Of a DNA stretch of 19,285 nucleotides, positions 14,677-19,285 are shown one piece after another. A model generated the notes under the pieces. It made no database searches and was not told the DNA's origin. It was given only the letters and a program-made list of their open reading frames with translations. Positions within the stretch are counted from its first letter, which is position 1. The number at the start of each line of letters is the position of its first letter. This DNA comes from an uncultured Rhodospirillales bacterium. GTDB taxonomy: Bacteria; Pseudomonadota; Alphaproteobacteria; Acetobacterales; Acetobacteraceae. A program made the translations under genes and the position numbers. The stretch is from positions 1 through 19,285 of the forward strand of contig CAIMVB010000245.1 in NCBI GenBank assembly GCA_903844785.1, given 5' to 3'.

Positions 14677-16287
14677 ATGGCCAATCACGAATCGGATTAC
14701 GTCATTCTGGGCGGGGGTTCCGCCGGTTGCGTGCTGGCGACCCGGCTTTCGGAAGATCCGGGCACCAGCGTTACCATGCTGGAAGCCGGCCCCTGGGACC
14801 GCAACCCCTGGATTCATATCCCCATGGGATTTGCGCGGCTTTATGTGACGAAGAAATTTGACTGGAACTACCAGACCGAAGCGGAAGGGGAACTTGGCGG
14901 GCGCAGCGTCTATTGGCCGCGCGGGCGCGTGATTGGCGGTTCGGGCAGCGTTAATGGCTTGGTGTTTTTGCGCGGCAGCCCGCGCGATTATGACCGCTGG
15001 TCGCAATCCGGCGCGCGCGGTTGGTCTTACGAAGACTGCCTGCCTTACTTCAAGCGCCTGGAAAGCTTCGCTGGGCCTGATAGTGAATATCGCGGCAAGG
15101 ATGGCCCGATGCAGATTGGCGAAGTGCCGGAACCATCGCCTGGTTGTCGCGCCTTTGTGGAAGCCTGTGTGAAATTGGGCTTCACGCGCAATCGCGACAA
15201 TAACGGCGAATGGTTTGAAGGTGTCGCCCCCAATCAATTGAATGTGCATCGCGGGCGGCGCTGGAGCCCGGCTGTGGCTTACCTGCGCCCCGCGCTGAAG
15301 CGGCCCAATCTGCGTGTGGAAACTGAACGCCTGGGCCAGCGCATCCTGATCGAAAATGGCCGCGCGGTAGGCGTGGTGGTACGCGGCCCGGCGGGTGAAG
15401 AAACCTATCGTGCGCGGCGGGAGGTGATCCTTTCATCGGGTGCCATTGAAAGCCCAAAAATGCTGATGCTGTCCGGCATTGGCGATGCGCAGACGCTGCA
15501 GGATATGGGCATTCAGGTGCAGGTGAATGCGCCGGAAGTGGGCAAGAATTTGCAGGACCATTTCATGGTGCGCTTTGCCTACCGCACCAAGCCTTGCGGC
15601 ACATTAAATGAAATCATGGCGAACCCGATCCGCGCTGCCGGGCTTGGCTTGGAATGGGCGCTGCGCCGCAAGGGGCAAATGGCGGTGGGCGCTTCGGAAG
15701 CGAGCCTTTTTGCGCGTGTGCTGCCAGGTTCTGAAGAACCTGAAGTGCAATTCCAATTCGTCAATTTCAGCCTGGGCGGCAATCAGGGCACTTCGGCCAA
15801 TTCACTTGCGAAGCATCCAGGCTTCACTTTCAATTTCTGCGTCTGTCGGCCTGATAGCCGCGGTGATCTGACGCTGCGTTCACCCAATGTCGCGGATAAG
15901 CCGGTGATCCGGGCGAATTATCTGACGGCGCCTTCAGATATCCGTATCATGCTGGAATCCGCCAAGCTTGGGCGGCGCATTGCGGCGACCGAGCCCTTTG
16001 CCGGGCTGATCGAAAGTGAACAGTATCCGGGCCCCGCGACGGGTTCTGAAGATGAGATGCTGGATTATATCCGTGGCAATGGCACCACGGTGTATCACCC
16101 CTGCGGCACCAATCGCATGGGCGCGGATCAGCGTTCTGTGGTGGATGAGGAATTGCGGGTGCGCGGCGTGCAGGGTTTGCGCGTGGTGGATGCTTCAGTG
16201 TTTCCGCTGGTGCCTTCTTCCAATATCCACCCGGCGGTGCTGATGCTGGCCGAACGCGCTTCTGATCTTATTCGTCGCGCGGCGTGA
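14677..16287 (+). CDS. GMC-family FAD oxidoreductase (choline dehydrogenase-like), second copy
   Basis: A 536-residue GMC flavoprotein. DYVILGGGSAGCVLATRL (7-24) is the FAD-binding fold; GRVIGGSGSVNGLVFLRG is GMC signature 1; LSSGAIESPKMLMLSGIGD is signature 2. The active-site motif TTVYHPCGTNRMG has His474. In PSSNIHPAVLMLAERAS the second catalytic position is His518, giving a His/His pair like aryl-alcohol oxidase rather than the His/Asn of choline oxidase. AAGGGGAGGG precedes the ATG. It is a clear paralogue of the GMC enzyme at 6387-8027 but differs at both motifs, so the two probably act on different alcohols. It is cytoplasmic by lack of a signal. Its stop overlaps the solute receptor region, so the receptor is likely co-transcribed. 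Confidence 0.95.
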   Translation: MANHESDYVILGGGSAGCVLATRLSEDPGTSVTMLEAGPWDRNPWIHIPMGFARLYVTKKFDWNYQTEAEGELGGRSVYWPRGRVIGGSGSVNGLVFLRGSPRDYDRWSQSGARGWSYEDCLPYFKRLESFAGPDSEYRGKDGPMQIGEVPEPSPGCRAFVEACVKLGFTRNRDNNGEWFEGVAPNQLNVHRGRRWSPAVAYLRPALKRPNLRVETERLGQRILIENGRAVGVVVRGPAGEETYRARREVILSSGAIESPKMLMLSGIGDAQTLQDMGIQVQVNAPEVGKNLQDHFMVRFAYRTKPCGTLNEIMANPIRAAGLGLEWALRRKGQMAVGASEASLFARVLPGSEEPEVQFQFVNFSLGGNQGTSANSLAKHPGFTFNFCVCRPDSRGDLTLRSPNVADKPVIRANYLTAPSDIRIMLESAKLGRRIAATEPFAGLIESEQYPGPATGSEDEMLDYIRGNGTTVYHPCGTNRMGADQRSVVDEELRVRGVQGLRVVDASVFPLVPSSNIHPAVLMLAERASDLIRRAA

Positions 16288-16292
16288 AAGGA
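16287..16292 (+). promoter_or_regulatory. Ribosome binding site that decides the TctC receptor start
   Basis: AAAGGA lies 6 nt before the ATG at 16299. It favours this ATG over the GTG at 16284, which overlaps the GMC stop as GTGA and would place the ribosome site inside the gene. Confidence 0.7.
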
Positions 16293-16298
16293 TTTGTG

Positions 16299-17279
16299 AT
16301 GAACCGCTTCAATCCCGGCCGCCGCGCCACGCTGTCAGCCCTGCTGGCAACTCCCTTTCTATCGCTGAAGGTGCAGGCGCAGGGTAGCGATTGGCCCAAT
16401 CGCCCTGTGCGCGTGGTAGTGCCCTGGCCGCCAGGTGGCGGTGCCGATACCACGGCGCGCATGATCTTCCCGAAGCTTGCGCAAAAGCTGGGCCAACCCT
16501 TTGTGATTGAAAATCGCCCCGGCGCTTCGGGCAGTATTGGTGCTGCCGAAGTCGCGCGCTCAGCGCCCGATGGCTATACCCTTTTGCATGATGCGACCCC
16601 GCTTGCGATCAATCCCTTCCTGCTGCGCGTTTCCTTCGATGCGCTGGTTGATTTGAAAGCGGTCTTCCTGCCCATGCAGGTGCCGATGCTCCTGGTGATG
16701 AACCCGGCGCAGGCGCCGAAATCCTTGGCCGAGGTGATTGCGCTGGCCAAGGCGCGCCCTGGGTCGCTTGATTGGGCGTCTTCCGGTAATGGATCGGCGC
16801 AGCATTTGGCGCTGGAATTATTCACGCGCGCTGCCGGCATTACGGTGAACCACGTGCCCTATCGCGGTGGCGGCCCGGCGCTGACTGATGTGGTGGCCGG
16901 GCAGGTCGGGTATTTCTTCAGCAATTCGAATGTCTCTCTGCCCTTCGTGCAGGGCGGGCGCGTGCGCGCCGTGGCGCATACCGGGCGCGGACGCATTGCT
17001 GCCTTTCCGGATCTGCCTGCCATTGGCGACACACTTCAGGGCTATGAGGCTTATGAGTGGAACTGTATCCTCGCCCCCGCCCGCACACCCACCGCCATCA
17101 TCGAAAAACTCAATACCGCGTTGAATGAGGTGGTGCAGGACCCGGAAGTGGCCGCGCGCTATACCCAGCTTGCCATGGTGGTACGTCCCAATTCAGTCGC
17201 TGAAGCAGATAGTTTTCTGCGCAGCGAAACCGAAAAATGGGGCCGCGTGATCCGGGAAGCGAATATCAAGCTGGAATAG
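16299..17279 (+). CDS. Bug/TctC-family tripartite tricarboxylate transporter solute receptor
   Basis: A 326-residue periplasmic receptor. The N-terminus MNRFNPGRRATLSALLATPF has twin arginines before a hydrophobic stretch, ending at VQAQG, so export by Tat or Sec with cleavage near residue 28 is likely. WPNRPVRVVVPWPPGGGADTTARMIFPKL is the conserved Bug N-terminus; VIENRPGASGSIGAAEVARSAPDGYTLL and VNHVPYRGGGPALTDVVAGQVGYFF are further family blocks. Bug proteins deliver carboxylates, amides and aromatic acids to TctAB permeases, but many are orphans, as here: no TctA or TctB gene is in the window. It follows the second GMC gene immediately, suggesting a linked substrate. It ends 7 nt short of the convergent M20 gene, with no hairpin between. 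Confidence 0.95.
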   Translation: MNRFNPGRRATLSALLATPFLSLKVQAQGSDWPNRPVRVVVPWPPGGGADTTARMIFPKLAQKLGQPFVIENRPGASGSIGAAEVARSAPDGYTLLHDATPLAINPFLLRVSFDALVDLKAVFLPMQVPMLLVMNPAQAPKSLAEVIALAKARPGSLDWASSGNGSAQHLALELFTRAAGITVNHVPYRGGGPALTDVVAGQVGYFFSNSNVSLPFVQGGRVRAVAHTGRGRIAAFPDLPAIGDTLQGYEAYEWNCILAPARTPTAIIEKLNTALNEVVQDPEVAARYTQLAMVVRPNSVAEADSFLRSETEKWGRVIREANIKLE

Positions 17280-17286
17280 CTGAGTA

Positions 17287-18489
17287 CTACCCCGCCAGGA
17301 ATTTCTCCGCCGCGCTGGCCAATACCTGGCAGCCCAGCGCCAAATCCTCATCCTTCGTGTCTTCCGCCCAGTGGTGACTGATACCACCAATGGAAGGCAC
17401 GAAGATCATCGAAGCGGGCATGAGGCGCGCGATATATTGCGCATCATGCCCAGCACCTGACGGCATCTGCTGCCAAAGCCCTGGCGCATGCGCTTCTGCC
17501 GCGTGATCAAGTGCGGCCATCATCGCCGGGTCGCAAATGGCGGGCGTTGCGCGGCTCATTTGCGTGAGCGTTGCCGGGCATTTTTCGCGCCGATTGCTTT
17601 CCTGCACCAAAGCGCGCAGCCCGGCTTCCATGCGTTCCAGCACGGGCACGGAGACATCACGGAATTGGAACAGCACATCCGCGCTACCGGGGATGATGGA
17701 AGGCGCGCCGGGATCAAGGCTGATGCGCCCGGTGGTCCAGGTGCTGCGCGGGCCGCAAATGCGCGGGAATTCCTGATCAATCGCGGCGAGTAGCCGCACG
17801 GCGGAAAGCCCGGCATCCTTGCGTTCCGACATGGTGGTGCCGCCGGCATGGTCCTGCTGGCCCTGGAACTGGATGCGCCATTGCCAGATGGCGACAATGC
17901 CCGTCACCACACCCACGCGCAGCCCTTGGCTTTCAAGCTGCGTGCCTTGTTCGATATGCATTTCATAGAAACCCTTGTGCCGCCCGGGTTCCAATTGCAT
18001 GCGCGGCTTGCCCGCCAGGCCCGCTGCCGCGAGCGCATCACGCAAAGGCGTGCCATCATTGCGGCTGCGGCTCCGGTCAATTTCTTCTTCCGTCAATTGG
18101 CCAATGATGGACCGACTGCCTAGAAAGCCACCTTCAAAATGCCCTTCCTCATCAGCAAAAGCGGCAACATCCACCGGCAGGCCGGCGCGCGCCAGCGCAA
18201 CACCAGCCATGACACCAAGCGCGCCATCCAACCAACCCGCGTAATTCTGGCTTTCGATATGGCTGCCCACCAGCAGATGCGGCCCCGAGCCCTTATGGCG
18301 GCCATAGACATTGCCAATGCCATCAATGCTGGCTTCCAGCCCGCATTCCCGCAGTTTTTCCATCAGCCAATGGCGGCTTTCCATATCCTGCGGCGAATAG
18401 GTTGGCCGATGCACACCAGTTTTATAGGCGCCGATTTTGCGCAATTCATGGAGATCGGCAAGGAAACGCTCTGCATTGATCTGCACCAT
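17287..18489 (-). CDS. M20-family Zn-dependent hydrolase (N-carbamoyl-L-amino-acid hydrolase / allantoate amidohydrolase type)
   Basis: A 400-residue M20 peptidase-family amidase. The metal site reads GSHIESQNYAGWLDGALGV (75-93), with His77 and Asp88 as ligands, then FADEEGHFEGGFLGSR (111-126) with Glu114/Glu115 as base and ligand, EMHIEQG with His178, and GGISHHWAEDT near the C-terminus with the last ligand His. QDHAGGTTM carries His214, matching the substrate-contacting NHAGTTPM His. The usual Asp two residues after the first ligand His is Glu79 here (HIES instead of HxD). Relatives hydrolyse N-carbamoyl amino acids, allantoate or ureidoglycine in the cytoplasm. No hydantoinase is adjacent, so the substrate is open. 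The gene is led by an AT-rich region with an 8-bp inverted repeat. Confidence 0.94.
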   Translation of the reverse strand: MVQINAERFLADLHELRKIGAYKTGVHRPTYSPQDMESRHWLMEKLRECGLEASIDGIGNVYGRHKGSGPHLLVGSHIESQNYAGWLDGALGVMAGVALARAGLPVDVAAFADEEGHFEGGFLGSRSIIGQLTEEEIDRSRSRNDGTPLRDALAAAGLAGKPRMQLEPGRHKGFYEMHIEQGTQLESQGLRVGVVTGIVAIWQWRIQFQGQQDHAGGTTMSERKDAGLSAVRLLAAIDQEFPRICGPRSTWTTGRISLDPGAPSIIPGSADVLFQFRDVSVPVLERMEAGLRALVQESNRREKCPATLTQMSRATPAICDPAMMAALDHAAEAHAPGLWQQMPSGAGHDAQYIARLMPASMIFVPSIGGISHHWAEDTKDEDLALGCQVLASAAEKFLAG

Positions 18490-18649
18490 GGCGGGAACCT
18501 TTGGCTAAGAAATTTAACTTCTGATTAATACCAAAAAATTCTTAGCAGCAAAATCGCTCGGAAACCATTCTTGTTAACTATTCCACAACCAGCGATGGGC
18601 TTTTCTTAAACTTGTCACAACAAGCGTGATCTTGAGGAACGAAAAATCC
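18490..18649. promoter_or_regulatory. AT-rich divergent promoter region with inverted repeats
   Basis: This 160-nt gap is far richer in A/T than the rest of the window and separates the M20 gene from a small plus-strand ORF. GCTAAGAA (18504-18511) and TTCTTAGC (18539-18546) are a perfect 8-bp inverted repeat separated by 27 nt, 15-57 nt upstream of the M20 start codon. CTTGT/ACAAG (18611-18615, 18620-18624) is a second short one. These could be operator half-sites or RNA hairpins. I cannot assign definite -35/-10 boxes, though composition makes promoters here likely. Confidence 0.5.
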
Positions 18650-18865
18650 ATGCAAACCACCCGTCGCGTTGAAATGGCCGAAGCCGCTTTCACCTGCGTC
18701 GCGCTGCTGGAATCCAGCAGCGGCGCCGAACTCCATATGCGTGATGCGCATGGCCGGCTGTTTCGCTTACCGTTAAGAGACGCTGACCACCTTAGCCATA
18801 TCGCGACCCTGGTGGCCTTCAATGGCCCCGGCCGTCCGTCTCGCAGCCGGTTACGGAGCCATTGA
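18650..18865 (+). CDS. Small hypothetical protein of 71 residues
   Basis: I do not recognise this protein. It starts at an ATG at 18650, with GAGGA 11 nt upstream, directly after the AT-rich promoter-like region. Codon choice in the frame resembles the flanking genes. The sequence is MQTTRRVEMAEAAFTCVALL, then an ELHMRDAHGRLFRLPLRDADHL stretch and a basic end (GRPSRSRLRSH). It has no signal peptide, membrane segment, cysteine pair or coiled coil that I can see. The pattern of alternating hydrophobic residues in the middle would suit a small beta-rich domain, but that is a guess. A GTG start at 18626 is possible and adds eight residues. Its stop is 10 nt from the convergent SDR stop. It might be a real small gene or a spurious ORF. 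Confidence 0.5.
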   Translation: MQTTRRVEMAEAAFTCVALLESSSGAELHMRDAHGRLFRLPLRDADHLSHIATLVAFNGPGRPSRSRLRSH

Positions 18866-18875
18866 TCGGCGCAGG

Positions 18876-19285
18876 CTAAAGCGTCAGCCCGCCATCCACG
18901 ACAATGGTCTGCCCGGTCACCATCGCGGCACCCGCCAGCAGAAAAACCATCACCTCGGCCAAATCCGCCGTGGTACAACGCCGCTTCAATAGCGCCTTTT
19001 CAATGCTGCCGCGGCGCTGTTCTTCGGTCCATTCAATCATCCAGGTGGAATCCACTGCGCCTGGTGCCACGGCATTCACGCGCACTTCCGGCCCTAGCCC
19101 GCGTGCGAGATTTTTGGTGAGGCTGACGACGCCTGCCTTGGTTGCGCCATAGGCCATGGAAGATCCGGCGTGATTAAGCCCAGCGATGGAAGCCACACTC
19201 ACCACCGCGCCACCAGCCGCGCGCAAGGCCGGCGCTGCCGCTTTGCTGCAGCGGAACACACCCAACAGATTCACCTGCAAGACCG
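18876..19285 (-). CDS. Short-chain dehydrogenase/reductase (SDR), N-terminal part outside window
   Basis: The visible 135 residues are the C-terminal half of a classical SDR. VLQVNLLGVFRCSKAA matches the helix-4 region, VVSVASIAG contains the catalytic Ser, SMAYGATKAGVVSLTKNLA contains the Tyr-x-x-x-Lys pair, and VRVNAVAPGAV and GQTIVVDGGLTL are the usual downstream motifs. The NAD(P)-binding TGxxxGIG motif must lie to the right, beyond 19285. The frame remains open to the edge, so a start at the TTG of 19280 is rejected. SDRs of this type oxidise alcohols or reduce ketones with NAD(P). Insertion of a hydrophilic stretch near WMIEWTEEQRRGSIEKALLKRR is normal for the substrate loop. Relation to its convergent neighbours is unknown. 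Confidence 0.93.
   Translation of the reverse strand, partial: VLQVNLLGVFRCSKAAAPALRAAGGAVVSVASIAGLNHAGSSMAYGATKAGVVSLTKNLARGLGPEVRVNAVAPGAVDSTWMIEWTEEQRRGSIEKALLKRRCTTADLAEVMVFLLAGAAMVTGQTIVVDGGLTL

Noticed and set aside
17280..17286. Terminator between the Bug receptor and M20 genes
   Set aside because: Only a 6-bp palindrome (AGTACT) is present at the convergent stops; no stem-loop of useful length.
1..19285. Mobile element, CRISPR array, toxin-antitoxin or defence system
   Set aside because: I found no transposase, integrase, repeat-spacer pattern, nuclease or toxin motif on either strand; all recognisable genes are metabolic or transport.

Overview
The window is GC-rich, densely coded DNA from a proteobacterium. 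The gene content suggests an alphaproteobacterium of the Acetobacteraceae/Rhodospirillales type: CaiB-type CoA-transferases, GMC oxidoreductases, a Bug/TctC solute receptor and molybdenum hydroxylases side by side. That placement is inference from gene content and codon style, because no rRNA or marker gene is present. I see no tRNA, rRNA, CRISPR array, insertion sequence, phage gene, transcription factor gene or membrane permease of an ABC/TTT system. Everything recognisable is catabolic or transport metabolism.

Layout. (1) Bases 1-8027 are all on the minus strand, read right to left: a GMC oxidoreductase, a CaiB/BaiF CoA-transferase ending in a strong hairpin, an EamA/DMT permease, the two subunits of a 3-oxoacid CoA-transferase, a 2-hydroxychromene-2-carboxylate isomerase-like protein, and a large molybdenum-hydroxylase subunit that runs off the left edge. 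Several junctions overlap by 1-4 nt, so the block from the CoA-transferase to the Mo-hydroxylase is clearly one transcript. (2) Bases 8146-9839, plus strand: an alpha/beta hydrolase translationally coupled to a 4,5-dihydroxyphthalate-decarboxylase/NMT1-like protein. (3) Bases 9846-14060, minus strand: an operon of an oligopeptide-type ABC solute-binding protein, a quinone-reductase-like MDR enzyme and a D-aminoacylase-like amidohydrolase. It meets block 2 at a hairpin that contains both stop codons. (4) A tspO gene (minus) lies divergent to a second GMC oxidoreductase coupled to a TctC/Bug receptor (plus, 14677-17279). (5) An M20 N-carbamoyl-amino-acid-hydrolase-like gene (minus) sits behind an AT-rich divergent promoter region, with a small unknown ORF on the other side. 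A 5'-truncated SDR dehydrogenase gene enters from the right edge.

Working together. The set looks like an accessory degradation region: uptake by two orphan periplasmic receptors, C-N bond or ester hydrolysis (amidohydrolase, M20, alpha/beta hydrolase), alcohol oxidation (two GMC, SDR), ring hydroxylation (Mo-hydroxylase), isomerisation, and activation as CoA thioesters by two unrelated CoA-transferase families. The substrate cannot be read from sequence. The most unusual features are departures from consensus at catalytic positions: Glu to Gln in the Mo-hydroxylase, two metal-ligand histidines absent from the D-aminoacylase-like enzyme, and Tyr or His at the second catalytic position of the GMC enzymes. 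I did not find a mobile or defence system, and I do not claim a wholly new system.
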